In this document: positions 15,103 through 23,313 of the stretch, one piece after another
Layout of the letters: every line of letters starts with the position of its first letter
How positions within the stretch are numbered: position 1 is the stretch's first letter
Origin: an uncultured Lachnospiraceae bacterium
GTDB lineage: Bacteria > Bacillota > Clostridia > Lachnospirales > Lachnospiraceae
Assembly (NCBI GenBank): GCA_910586255.1
Contig: CAJUHR010000035.1
Coordinates: forward strand, 1-44,016
Direction: 5' to 3'
DNA length: 44,016 nucleotides
Translations under genes and position numbers: made by a program
The notes under the pieces: model-generated
What the model was told of the DNA's origin: nothing
Databases searched by the model: none
The model's input: only the letters and a program-made list of their open reading frames with translations

Positions 15103-16008
15103 TCAACCCTTCCCGTCCTTCTCAGACAAATCATGACAATGCTTGTCGGCATAAAGCTCATAATAAAAAATATATTGCTGCATCACCCCCTGAATCCCCT
15201 CATACCGATCTTTGGGAAATCCCTCTTTGTAATGCCGTTCCAAAGCCTGCCTGATATGGGTATCCACAGGAAACGCTTTCAAATGATGCAAGGCAAAAAG
15301 GCAGATACATTCCGCTACCTTCTCTCCCACTCCGAACAGCTTTAAAAGCTCCTCCTTTGCCTCCTCATATCCCATCTTCCCGATACGCCTCAAATCCGTC
15401 TCTCCCGACACCACGCTTCTTGCGGCCCGCACCACATATTTGCTGCGATATCCCAGATTACATGCCATCAGCGCATCCTCCGAAAGCCCCGCCAGAGCCT
15501 TTGGTTCAGGAAATCCATAATACTCTCTTCCCCCGTCACTAACCCTTTTTTCCCCGTACCGTTCACAGATATTGCTGATACACCGGCGGATTCTCACAAT
15601 ATTATTTTGCTGAGAAATCAAAAAGGAAACCAGGGTCTCCCACAAGTCCTGCCTCAGAATACGGATTCCCCATCCCAGCTTTGCCGCCGAAAAAAGATAC
15701 TCATCCTCCGGGTCAATGCGGCTTATATATCCCTCATAATCATCTTTCAGATCAAAATACCCTTTCCAGAAATCCTCATACTCCTGCTCACTACAAAAAA
15801 GCTCACATTCTCCGTCAAAAGAAACCGCCTCCAGATATCTCTGGCCTGCGATAATCTCATACCCCTTTCTCTCATTCGGTTTGGCGCCTGCTGCCTGCGT
15901 TTCGGGAAAACGCTGTTCTGCAACATGCTCTGCCTTCCTCATGCGGAAGCACTGCCCCGACCGCCATATCTGCTCCAGGCTGAAATTCCCTGTATGTATC
16001 CTTACCAT
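15103..16008 (-). CDS. 8-oxoguanine DNA glycosylase (OGG1-like, HhH-GPD)
   Basis: 301 residues. Base-excision repair glycosylase/lyase. The N-terminal part (FSLEQIWRSGQCFRM) is the OGG domain that recognises the oxidised base. The helix-hairpin-helix GPD region follows: SFLISQQNNIVRIRR, then LFGVGEKVAECICL with the catalytic Lys at about 230, then AFPVDTHI with the conserved Asp at about 249. The arrangement GVG-x-KVAxC and PVDxH is that of human OGG1. The start at 16008 is favoured by GAGGAAAA upstream; 16032 is the alternative. It stands alone between the biotin unit and the uxuB terminator. Confidence 0.9.
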   Translation of the reverse strand: MVRIHTGNFSLEQIWRSGQCFRMRKAEHVAEQRFPETQAAGAKPNERKGYEIIAGQRYLEAVSFDGECELFCSEQEYEDFWKGYFDLKDDYEGYISRIDPEDEYLFSAAKLGWGIRILRQDLWETLVSFLISQQNNIVRIRRCISNICERYGEKRVSDGGREYYGFPEPKALAGLSEDALMACNLGYRSKYVVRAARSVVSGETDLRRIGKMGYEEAKEELLKLFGVGEKVAECICLFALHHLKAFPVDTHIRQALERHYKEGFPKDRYEGIQGVMQQYIFYYELYADKHCHDLSEKDGKG

Positions 16009-16154
16009 AAATGTTTTCCTCTTTCTCTGCATGGATTAATTTCATAATTAATCCTTTTATCTGCTTTTTTATTGCTTCTCTATCTGTCACCAAAATACTG
16101 GGACGAATCAAAACACCGGGTTCCTCACCATATTATTGAGTAGCTACAAAAGCT

Positions 16155-16188
16155 TTAAAAAGGGTAGCGTCCTTCGTCCGCTGCCCTT
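16155..16188 (-). terminator. Terminator of the dctPQM-uxuA-uxuB unit
   Basis: On the minus strand AAGGGCAGCG and CGCTACCCTT (complements of 16179-16188 and 16160-16169) form a 10-bp stem with one mismatch and a 9-base loop. A TTTTT run follows (16157-16161). A good intrinsic terminator about 120 bases after uxuB. Confidence 0.75.
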
Positions 16189-16209
16189 CTCCTTATTCGC
16201 AAAATATTC

Positions 16210-16287
16210 TCATGCCACACACAGATCCGCCGCAAAATCTCCCATCGGCTTCCCATGCTTCCCAACCTCCGCACAAATGCCGCTCAT
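16210..16287 (-). CDS. Unidentified 25-residue reading frame, possible gene remnant
   Basis: Between the uxuB stop and the terminator lies a frame starting MSGICAEVGKHG and ending AADLCVA before TGA. It stays open upstream for at least ten more codons (KAEADLRD) toward the uxuB end. Its composition is protein-like, but there is no good ribosome binding site. I do not recognise it. It may be the leftover C-terminus of a lost gene or a chance frame. Confidence 0.25.
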   Translation of the reverse strand: MSGICAEVGKHGKPMGDFAADLCVA

Positions 16288-16310
16288 ATCGCGCAAATCT
16301 GCTTCCGCTT

Positions 16311-17897
16311 TTATCCTACATACTTCTTAAGCGTCTCACGCACAGCCCCTGGCCCGGCCATCATCTCCTCAAAATACCCAATGACCTTCTCTGCCAGACC
16401 GCACTCATACAGATCAACGCCAAATATAGTTGCATCCGACAGCACCGGATAAAGCTGTTCCTTATCCACCGGCTTTCCGAGCTCCATGCCGTCCAGCCGC
16501 TCCTTCATGGCCGAAAGCAGAGGATCCGGGCTGATCTCAAATGCCTCCCCGTCATCGTTCACCCCGATCAGGTAACGCAGCCAGCCCGCCTGCACCAGCG
16601 GAATCAGCTTAAGCTCGGAGGCCTCTCTGTCCTCAGAGGCTATGTACGCCTTGATGGTCTCACCAAAACGGATGGACAGCTTCTGAGACGTATCTGTGGC
16701 AATCCTCTGGGGCGTATCCGGCATAAACGGATTGGGGAACCGCTCCTTTAACACCTCATCCAAAAATTTCTTTGGGTCAATGACCCCCGGATCCACCACA
16801 AATGGCATGCCTTCCTCATGGCTCATCCGGTCAATAAACCGGCTGAGCTGGGGATCCTTCATCTCCTCGGCAATAGAAGTATATCCCAGAATACATCCAT
16901 AAACCGCCAGACAGGTATGAAGAGGATTTAAACAGGTACAAACCTTCATCTTCTCCACCTTATTGACAATATCCCGGCTGGTGATGATCACGCCTGCATG
17001 CTCTAAGGGCGGCCTGCCATTGGGGAACCAATCCTCAATCACCAAATACTGGGGCTTCTCCGCATTGACAAAAGGAGCCACATAGGTATGCTTGGATGTG
17101 ACAAAGGGACTGATCCCCTCTATCCCGTCCGTGATCAGCTGCTCCTCCACTACCGGGTGGGGCCGCGGCGTGATCTTGTCGATCATGCTCCAGGGGAAGG
17201 CAATCTCCTTCTCCAAATATGCATAATCCTCCTCTGAGATTTTTTTGTTGTCCAGCCATGCCTTCGCGATCTCCATCACTGCCGCCTGAAGCTTCTCCCC
17301 ATTGTGAGAGCAGTTGTCCATGCTGACCAGGGACAAAGGTTTCCCGCAGGACCGCCCCCGTTCAATACACATAGCGGTCAGCCGCGCCATAAATGTCTTG
17401 CAGTCCTCTGGCCCTGCCTCCATGTCCGCCGCCACCGCCGGAACCAGTTCATGATCCGCATTTCTGAGAGAATACCCCTTCTCCGTGATGGTAAAGGAAA
17501 CCATCTGCAGAGACGGCTCTCTCATCACACCGGAAATCTGTTCACTGTCATAAACCATGGTCAGGCTGTCTGACATGGATGCCACAATCTCCTTGTCCAG
17601 CTTACCATCCGGATTCAGTGTTACTCCAATGGTAAGATTGTCATAGGGGCGGAAGCATTTGGTGATAATCTCGTCATCATATCCCTCACAACACACAATC
17701 CCTGTATCCATCTCTCCCTGCTCAATCAGTCTCTGACAAATCACTGCCGGAAAGATGCGAAAAATATTTCCGGAACCAAAATGCATCCATTGGGGCCTTT
17801 TTGCCGTATTCTCCGCAATCTTTACAGGGTCATACTCCGGAAGATGATACCCCTTCCAGTTTTCCTTATTCTGAATTGACTTTAATGAAAGTTCCAA
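16311..17897 (-). CDS. uxuB: Fructuronate reductase / mannitol dehydrogenase family
   Basis: 528 residues. NAD-dependent oxidoreductase of the polyol-specific long-chain family; next to uxuA its likely reaction is fructuronate to mannonate. Seen: WMHFGSGNIFRIFPA (nucleotide-binding start of this subfamily), SLVSMDNCSHNG, the conserved SMIDKITPRP, and CLNPLHTCLAVYG. The first codon is TTG: GGAG lies seven bases upstream and the next Met is at residue 38 inside conserved sequence. The gene is 65 bases after uxuA, last in the unit. Tagaturonate or mannitol oxidoreductase activity is the alternative. Confidence 0.9.
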   Translation of the reverse strand: MELSLKSIQNKENWKGYHLPEYDPVKIAENTAKRPQWMHFGSGNIFRIFPAVICQRLIEQGEMDTGIVCCEGYDDEIITKCFRPYDNLTIGVTLNPDGKLDKEIVASMSDSLTMVYDSEQISGVMREPSLQMVSFTITEKGYSLRNADHELVPAVAADMEAGPEDCKTFMARLTAMCIERGRSCGKPLSLVSMDNCSHNGEKLQAAVMEIAKAWLDNKKISEEDYAYLEKEIAFPWSMIDKITPRPHPVVEEQLITDGIEGISPFVTSKHTYVAPFVNAEKPQYLVIEDWFPNGRPPLEHAGVIITSRDIVNKVEKMKVCTCLNPLHTCLAVYGCILGYTSIAEEMKDPQLSRFIDRMSHEEGMPFVVDPGVIDPKKFLDEVLKERFPNPFMPDTPQRIATDTSQKLSIRFGETIKAYIASEDREASELKLIPLVQAGWLRYLIGVNDDGEAFEISPDPLLSAMKERLDGMELGKPVDKEQLYPVLSDATIFGVDLYECGLAEKVIGYFEEMMAGPGAVRETLKKYVG

Positions 17898-17962
17898 AAT
17901 CTGTCTCCTTTCGATTATCTCACACCAGTGTCTTGTCTTGCTGCGGTTATCCCGCCGCAGTC

Positions 17963-19027
17963 CTATTCATCCAGCTTCTCCAGCATATCCCAGCAGCCCC
18001 ACAGATACATAATTCCCAGGGCGCGGTCATATAATCCGTAGCCCGGACGGCACTCCTCGCCCCACAAATGTCTTCCGTGGTCCGGTCTTGCGTATCCCTT
18101 ATAGCCACAGTCATGATAGGCTTTCATAATATCAAGAATACCGGTGTCTCCATCGCAGTCCCGGTGGGAGGCCTCTGTGAAATCTCCGTTGGGGAAATGC
18201 CTTACATTCCGGATATGGGCAAAGGCAATCCGGTCGCAGTAAGTGCGGATAATATCCGCCACATTATTTTTCGGGTTCGCCCCCAGGGATCCGGAACACA
18301 GGCACAGACAGTTATACTCATCATCCACCATGGACAGAAAATGTCCGATGGATTCCTTATCCACCAAAAGCCTCGGCAGCCCGAAAATATCCCACGGCGG
18401 ATCATCCTGGTGAATGGCCAGCTTGATTCCCGTCTCATGACAGGTAGGCATCAATGCTTCCAGGAAATATTTCAGGTTCTCCCACAGCTTCTCCTTGGTA
18501 ACCGGACGATATTTTTCAAAAAGCTCATCAAGCTGAGCCATCCGCTCCGGCTCCCAGCCAGGGAAGGTCATGCCATGGAGATTCTCCAGAATATATTTGG
18601 CCATCTCTTTATAATCATCCTGGATCTTCGACTTCTCATAAAACAGCGCCGTGGAGCCGTCCTCCATTGGATGAAACAGATCCGTTCTGGTCCAGTCAAA
18701 AATCGGCATAAAGTTGTAGGTAACCACCTTTACCCCGAACTTTGCCAGATTCCGCAGGGTCTCCTTGTAATTCTCGATATACCGGTCTCTGGTGGGAAGT
18801 CCGATCTTGATATCATCATGGACATTGACACTCTCCACCACGTCCATGTTAAAGCCTGCTCCCTCTATCTGCTTGCGGGCCTCCTCGATCTCCTCGATGG
18901 TCCATACCTCGCCGGCCTGCTTGTAGTGCAAGGCCCATACCAGCCCGGTCACACCGGGGATCTGCTTGATCTGCTGCGGTGTGATACTGTCGTTTCCCTC
19001 GCCGTACCAACGAAATGTCATTTGCAT
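17963..19027 (-). CDS. uxuA: Mannonate dehydratase
   Basis: 354 residues, full length. Dehydrates D-mannonate to 2-keto-3-deoxygluconate in hexuronate breakdown; a metal-dependent TIM-barrel enzyme. Seen: MTFRWYGEGNDSITPQQIKQ, VTGLVWALH, the MPIFDWTRTDL strand, IHQDDPPWDIFGLPR, and ARPDHGRHLWGE. The start is preceded by AGAAAGGAAA. The 106-base gap to dctM includes a small hairpin (CCTAAC 19072-19077 with GTTAGG 19083-19088), which may adjust the amounts of transporter and enzyme message. Confidence 0.96.
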   Translation of the reverse strand: MQMTFRWYGEGNDSITPQQIKQIPGVTGLVWALHYKQAGEVWTIEEIEEARKQIEGAGFNMDVVESVNVHDDIKIGLPTRDRYIENYKETLRNLAKFGVKVVTYNFMPIFDWTRTDLFHPMEDGSTALFYEKSKIQDDYKEMAKYILENLHGMTFPGWEPERMAQLDELFEKYRPVTKEKLWENLKYFLEALMPTCHETGIKLAIHQDDPPWDIFGLPRLLVDKESIGHFLSMVDDEYNCLCLCSGSLGANPKNNVADIIRTYCDRIAFAHIRNVRHFPNGDFTEASHRDCDGDTGILDIMKAYHDCGYKGYARPDHGRHLWGEECRPGYGLYDRALGIMYLWGCWDMLEKLDE

Positions 19028-19133
19028 AGTGTATGTTTCCTTTCTGTGATAATGTATTTATGTCTGATATACCTAACCATCTGTTAGGATATTATCCATC
19101 CTGTTACTAAAGCTTCTTAAATTATGCATTTTT

Positions 19134-20435
19134 TTAAGCCAGCCCGGCCATCATTGGAAGCCCCATACTCAAAAACGGAACGTAGGTCACTAACATCAGT
19201 CCCGCCAAAATGGCTATATAATACCAGACCATATAGGGAATGGTCTTTGCCAGGGTGCTGTCTCCCACCTTAATGGCAACAAACAAAGTATTCCCAACCG
19301 GCGGCGTAATATTTCCAATGCAAAGATTATACACAAGAATCAGCCCGAAATGAATGGGATTCATGCCAAAGCTCTTTACAATCGGAAGGAACAGAGGCGT
19401 AAAAATCAAAATGGCCGGCGTCACATCCATAAAGGTACCTGCGATCAGCAGAATTACATTCATAATCAACAGTATTACAAAGTAATTATCTGTCAGACCA
19501 AGCAAGGCTGCTGAAACTGCCTGGGGAATCTGCAAAAACGCCATAACCCAGCCCAGGATATTGGACACACCGATGAGAAATACCACCATACCGCTCATCT
19601 TGGCGCTGTCCACCACAATCTTCCAGAATGACTTTACCGTAATATTTCGATAAAAGATTCCCAGCACCAGGGCATAGACCACAGCAATTGCAGACCCTTC
19701 CGTGGCCGTGAAAATGCCGCCAACGATTCCGCCGATTACCACCACGATCAGCGACAGCGCCGGGATTGCCCGCAGGGTACATACGCCCAGATTCTTCCAG
19801 TCATATTTCCCCTCGCTCCCCTTATATCCTTTGCCCATTGCCAGGATCACGCCCACGATCATACAACAGACGGCCCACAAAATTCCCGGCACATAGCCTG
19901 CCAAAAACAGAGCTGCCACCGATGTTCCGCCGGAAGCAAGAGAATAGGTAATCAGAGCATTGGACGGCGGAATCAGCAGACCAGAGGGAGCTGAGGCTCC
20001 ATTGGTGGCTGCACACAGTCCCTTATCATAGCCCTGTCTTTCCTCTCCCTCCTTCACCATGCTTCCCACTGCCGCAGCAGCTGCCGAGGCCGAACCAGAG
20101 ATGGCTCCAAACAAAGCATTGGCACCGGCATTAGTCACCAAAAGCGCACCGGGAAGCTTTCCTAAAATCGCCATAACAAAGTCCACCAGCCGCTTTGCAA
20201 TACCACCCTGATTCATCAGGTTTCCTGCCAGAATAAAGAAGGGAATGGCCGTCAGGCTGAATTTGCTCATACCCACAAAGGTTCTCTGGGCTGCCGTCAC
20301 CACCGATACATCCAGGGGCACCGTCTGGAGGATAACCACCAGTGAAGATATACCGATGGAGTAGGAGATCGGAACCCCCAGCACCAGCAACACCAACAGT
20401 ACAAATAGAATCAGAAATAATGATTGAATTGCCAT
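19134..20435 (-). CDS. dctM: TRAP transporter large permease DctM
   Basis: 433 residues, about 12 membrane segments: the main permease of a sodium-driven tripartite ATP-independent transporter. Family sequence is seen in FFILAGNLMNQGGIAKRLV, SGSASAAAAAVGSMV and NGASAPSGLLIPPSNALITY. It begins directly after dctQ and precedes uxuA, so the likely substrate is a hexuronate such as glucuronate, galacturonate or fructuronate. That substrate is inferred from context. Confidence 0.94.
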   Translation of the reverse strand: MAIQSLFLILFVLLVLLVLGVPISYSIGISSLVVILQTVPLDVSVVTAAQRTFVGMSKFSLTAIPFFILAGNLMNQGGIAKRLVDFVMAILGKLPGALLVTNAGANALFGAISGSASAAAAAVGSMVKEGEERQGYDKGLCAATNGASAPSGLLIPPSNALITYSLASGGTSVAALFLAGYVPGILWAVCCMIVGVILAMGKGYKGSEGKYDWKNLGVCTLRAIPALSLIVVVIGGIVGGIFTATEGSAIAVVYALVLGIFYRNITVKSFWKIVVDSAKMSGMVVFLIGVSNILGWVMAFLQIPQAVSAALLGLTDNYFVILLIMNVILLIAGTFMDVTPAILIFTPLFLPIVKSFGMNPIHFGLILVYNLCIGNITPPVGNTLFVAIKVGDSTLAKTIPYMVWYYIAILAGLMLVTYVPFLSMGLPMMAGLA

Positions 20436-20915
20436 TTATGCTGTCCCCTCCTTCTTTTGCATAATATCCACAATGTTCAGTACCGTATATACCATGTTAA
20501 GAATTCCACACAAGGGCAAAACCACATAGAATACCCCAATGGGAACCCCCAGAGAAGAGGTCATCTGTCCCATAGCCAGATTGGCAATCTGAAATCCTCC
20601 GTAAGCCAGAATAACAGCTGAAAACAAAAATCCGATTATCTCAGCCAAACAGAGCAACAGCTTCTGCAAAGCCGGCCCGCACTTTTCCACCATAATGGGA
20701 ATATTCATATGCCCTCTCTCCGCCGTAACCAAAGATGCTCCCAGAAGGCTCATCCAGGCAAACATATAGGAAACCAGCTCCTCTGACCAGGAGGACGGAT
20801 TGTTCAAGACGTAGCGGGTCAGCACCTGCCAGCAGGTCAGCGCCACCATCACAAGAAAGCTTGCCCCAGCCAGTACATTCAGTATCTGAGTCAGAATTTC
20901 GCGAAGTTTATTCAT
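20436..20915 (-). CDS. dctQ: TRAP transporter small permease DctQ
   Basis: 159 residues with four membrane segments, typical DctQ. Family motif WQVLTRYVLNNPSSWSEELVSY at residues 28-49, followed by the MFAWMSLLGAS segment. It overlaps the dctP stop by four bases (ATGA) and abuts dctM, so the three subunits are translated together. Confidence 0.93.
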   Translation of the reverse strand: MNKLREILTQILNVLAGASFLVMVALTCWQVLTRYVLNNPSSWSEELVSYMFAWMSLLGASLVTAERGHMNIPIMVEKCGPALQKLLLCLAEIIGFLFSAVILAYGGFQIANLAMGQMTSSLGVPIGVFYVVLPLCGILNMVYTVLNIVDIMQKKEGTA

Positions 20916-21949
20916 TGCCCTGTCCCTCCTTCCGTAGCATACGTCTGATTATGTACCTGAATCGCGTCATAAAAAGGCTTCAAATCCGGATATTGCCCCA
21001 GAACCGACTGATGCATGGGAAGGCAGATCTCCTGAAATGGCGCCGTGTCCGGATAGAGGAACTGAACTCCCTGATCATTTTGAGCCCTCTCCTTGGCCTC
21101 CTCCACTGCCTTTGTCCATTCCTGCCTCTCCACCTGATTCACGATCTCAAAGCCTTCCTGGAATACTGCCCGCTCCTCCGGAGAAAGCCCGTCTAAAAAG
21201 GCACAGTTGCCGATCAGAATATCCGGTATCATTTGATGCATATCGTAGGAATAATATTTGCACACATCCCCATGGCCATTGGAGGTTAACGCCATCTCAT
21301 TATTTTCCGCACCGTCAATAATCTTTGACTGGAGAGCCGTATACACCTCGCCAAAGCCCATGGGCGTGGCAGAGCCCCCCAAAAGCCGCATCATCTCCAC
21401 ATTGGTGGGAGATTGCTGCACGCGGATTTTCAGCCCTTTTAAATCTGTTGGAGAATTAATCGGCGTGGATACCGTGTAGAAATTCCGGGTGCCTGCGTCA
21501 ATCCAGGTAACCGCCTCAAATCCGGCCTTTTTGGTGGAGTCAAAAATGGGCCCTGTAATGTCCGGATCATCCATTGAGGCATGGTAAGCCTCGGCAGAGG
21601 CAAAGAGATACGGCATATTAAACAATGTGTAATTGTCGGAAAAGGTCTCCAAAATCGAATTGCTGGCCACGCAAAAGTCAATGGCTCCCGTCTGGGTCAG
21701 CTGAACCATATCCGTCTGGGACCCCAGCAGCTCACTGGGGTACACCTCCACATTGTAGCGGTCCCCCAGCTTGCTCTCCACATAGCTCTCAAACTCCAAA
21801 AGCGCAACGTGGGTGGGATGATCCGTGGCCTGATTGTGGCCGATGCGGACAATTCGCCTGCCATCGGAAGCACTCCCACAGCCTGTAAGAGCCGCTGCAA
21901 TGAATACCGCTCCCAATGAAAGGGACAGTACTCTGTAAAGTTTTCTCAT
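20912..21949 (-). CDS. dctP: TRAP transporter substrate-binding lipoprotein DctP
   Basis: 345 residues. The N-terminal signal ends in lipobox LTGC with lipidated Cys24, so the protein is tethered outside the membrane. Family motifs: RIGHNQATDHPTHVAL at the start of the mature part, LKGLKIRVQQSPTN with Arg176 as the likely carboxylate-binding residue, and ALQSKIIDGAENN. Start with AAAGGAG upstream. First gene of dctPQM-uxuA-uxuB, divergent from the AraC gene. Hexuronate is the expected ligand, by context. Confidence 0.94.
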   Translation of the reverse strand: MRKLYRVLSLSLGAVFIAAALTGCGSASDGRRIVRIGHNQATDHPTHVALLEFESYVESKLGDRYNVEVYPSELLGSQTDMVQLTQTGAIDFCVASNSILETFSDNYTLFNMPYLFASAEAYHASMDDPDITGPIFDSTKKAGFEAVTWIDAGTRNFYTVSTPINSPTDLKGLKIRVQQSPTNVEMMRLLGGSATPMGFGEVYTALQSKIIDGAENNEMALTSNGHGDVCKYYSYDMHQMIPDILIGNCAFLDGLSPEERAVFQEGFEIVNQVERQEWTKAVEEAKERAQNDQGVQFLYPDTAPFQEICLPMHQSVLGQYPDLKPFYDAIQVHNQTYATEGGTGQ

Positions 21950-22006
21950 ACCTTTCTCGCTCCTTTCCTGTTTTTATTGTTGGGATTCTACGATTTATGT
22001 ACTTAA

Positions 22007-22015
22007 ATTATAACA
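22007..22015 (-). promoter_or_regulatory. dctP promoter: extended -10 without a -35 box
   Basis: On the minus strand TGTTATAAT is a perfect extended -10 box, but the hexamer 17 bases upstream (ATGCGG) is not a -35. Such promoters usually need an activator; the divergent AraC-family protein is the obvious candidate. Confidence 0.65.
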
Positions 22016-22047
22016 ATTTTCCGTCAATTCCGCATGGTACATCCATC

Positions 22048-22076
22048 TTGAAATGTGGTAAATCTTGCTGTATAAT
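22048..22076 (+). promoter_or_regulatory. Promoter of the AraC-family regulator gene
   Basis: TTGAAA (22048-22053), 17-base spacer, TATAAT (22071-22076). The start site lies about 30 bases ahead of the gene. It is back to back with the dctP promoter, 30-40 bases apart, so one bound regulator could act on both. Confidence 0.8.
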
Positions 22077-22114
22077 ACAAATAAATGTAAAAATGGAAGG
22101 GATTTTTATAGGAT

Positions 22115-22966
22115 ATGTATATAGACGAATTTACCCACCGCCAGATCATGACCGAACGTTTTTATGAATATCACCATTACCGCAATGAAGGTCCCATCAC
22201 CATTGACTTCCATCAGCATGCATTTTATGAGATTTATATCTTTATTTCCGGAGATGTGAATTACACCATCGAGGGCCGGACCTACAAGCTTCGCCCTGGG
22301 GATATTCTGCTGACAAACAACAGCGATATTCATCGTCCGGAGATCACGCCGTCCAAAACCCCTTATGAGCGGATTGTCATATGGTTAAACAACTCTTTCT
22401 TTAACGGGCTGCTGGATATCGGCGAAGATCTGACCGCATGCTTCCAAGATGCCTCTAACCGAAATTACCGGCTGTTCCGCCCCAATAAGGCTCAGATGCT
22501 GAAAATACAGGATATTTGCCATACCATCGAGCAGGAGCGCTCCCACAATAAGCTGGGAAGCCGGATCATGGCCTACTCTGCCATCATGGAAATCCTGGTT
22601 CTGCTCAGCCGGGTCTATTACGAGATCTCCGATTCCGCCGGACACGAGGTGACGGAAAATGAACAGATCAACCAGATTGTCTCCTATATTAACAACCATT
22701 TTAACGAAGATTTAAGCCTGGAATATCTGGCGGACCAGTTTTACCTAAGTAAATATTACTTAAGCCACCAGTTTAAGCAGTTTACTGGCCTTTCCCTGTA
22801 CCAGTTTATTATGAAAAAACGGTTGACTATTGCCCGAAACATGCTGATGAGCGGAAAGAATGTAACAGAGGCCTGTACCGAATGTGGTTTTAATGATTAC
22901 TCCAATTTTCTCAAGGCCTTTAAGCGGGAATTTGGCGAAAAGCCAAGTGAATTTATGAAAAAATGA
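22115..22966 (+). CDS. AraC-family transcriptional regulator
   Basis: 283 residues. The N-terminal half is a cupin-like sensing domain (HQHAFYEIYIFISGDVNY, LRPGDILLTN, HRPE). The C-terminal 100 residues are the two helix-turn-helix motifs of AraC: LSLEYLADQFYLSKYYLSHQF, then VTEACTECGFNDYSNFLKAF and a final FGEKPSEF. It is the only long plus-strand gene in the middle of the window and faces away from dctPQM-uxuA-uxuB. By position it most likely senses a hexuronate or its breakdown product and activates that unit, whose promoter lacks a -35. Confidence 0.94.
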   Translation: MYIDEFTHRQIMTERFYEYHHYRNEGPITIDFHQHAFYEIYIFISGDVNYTIEGRTYKLRPGDILLTNNSDIHRPEITPSKTPYERIVIWLNNSFFNGLLDIGEDLTACFQDASNRNYRLFRPNKAQMLKIQDICHTIEQERSHNKLGSRIMAYSAIMEILVLLSRVYYEISDSAGHEVTENEQINQIVSYINNHFNEDLSLEYLADQFYLSKYYLSHQFKQFTGLSLYQFIMKKRLTIARNMLMSGKNVTEACTECGFNDYSNFLKAFKREFGEKPSEFMKK

Positions 22967-23057
22967 ACAAAATCTCTATTGACTTCACCCTGCCAGGCTC
23001 TTCTAGTCACCTGTGCTACCTGCTTCAAACAATGCCCACTTTCCATGCACCCTTTTG

Positions 23058-23219
23058 TTACGATTTACTTCTCTCTTTTTTCAGCTCTGCCGCCAGCCCC
23101 GCAAGAAGCAAAAGGCCGATTGCTGCCAGAAATCCAAGAAGCTTGATCTGACGCGTATCCCTGGTCTTTGGCAACAGAGCCGCCAGGGGCACATCCTCCC
23201 GGAACCATATTGGTAAAAT
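23058..23219 (-). pseudogene. C-terminal remnant of an LPxTG surface protein
   Basis: A 53-codon minus-strand frame contains REDVPLAALLPKTRDT, a hydrophobic stretch (LLGFLAAIGLLLLAGLAA) and the basic tail ELKKERSKS, then TAA. This is the order of a sortase sorting signal, and EDVPLAD-xPKTGD is the usual Clostridia form; here the Gly of LPKTG is Arg. The frame has a TGA at 23220-23222 and no start codon. Another frame just upstream reads GGNVFMNFTNM, like the end of the extracellular part, which suggests a frameshift near 23195. So it is a decayed fragment. Confidence 0.6.
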
Positions 23220-23269
23220 TCATGAACACGTTTCCGCCCTCCACAGCTCCATAAAAGCATATATTCCCT

Positions 23270-23313
23270 AAAAAAGTTCCCTTCCGGATCACGATCCGGA
23301 AAGGAACTTTTTT
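23270..23313. terminator. Strong two-way terminator at the end of the three-gene cassette
   Basis: A 21-base arm (23270-23290, beginning AAAAAAGTTCC) and its inverse (23293-23313, ending GGAACTTTTTT) match at 20 of 21 positions around a two-base centre. A T run follows on either strand. The stop codon of the 23289 gene lies in the centre, so the gene's last codons are part of the terminator stem. Confidence 0.9.

Noticed and set aside
23065..23292. 75-codon minus-strand frame as an intact gene
   Set aside because: It runs through the terminator and only its middle looks coding; the sorting signal is in another frame, so a decayed gene explains it better.
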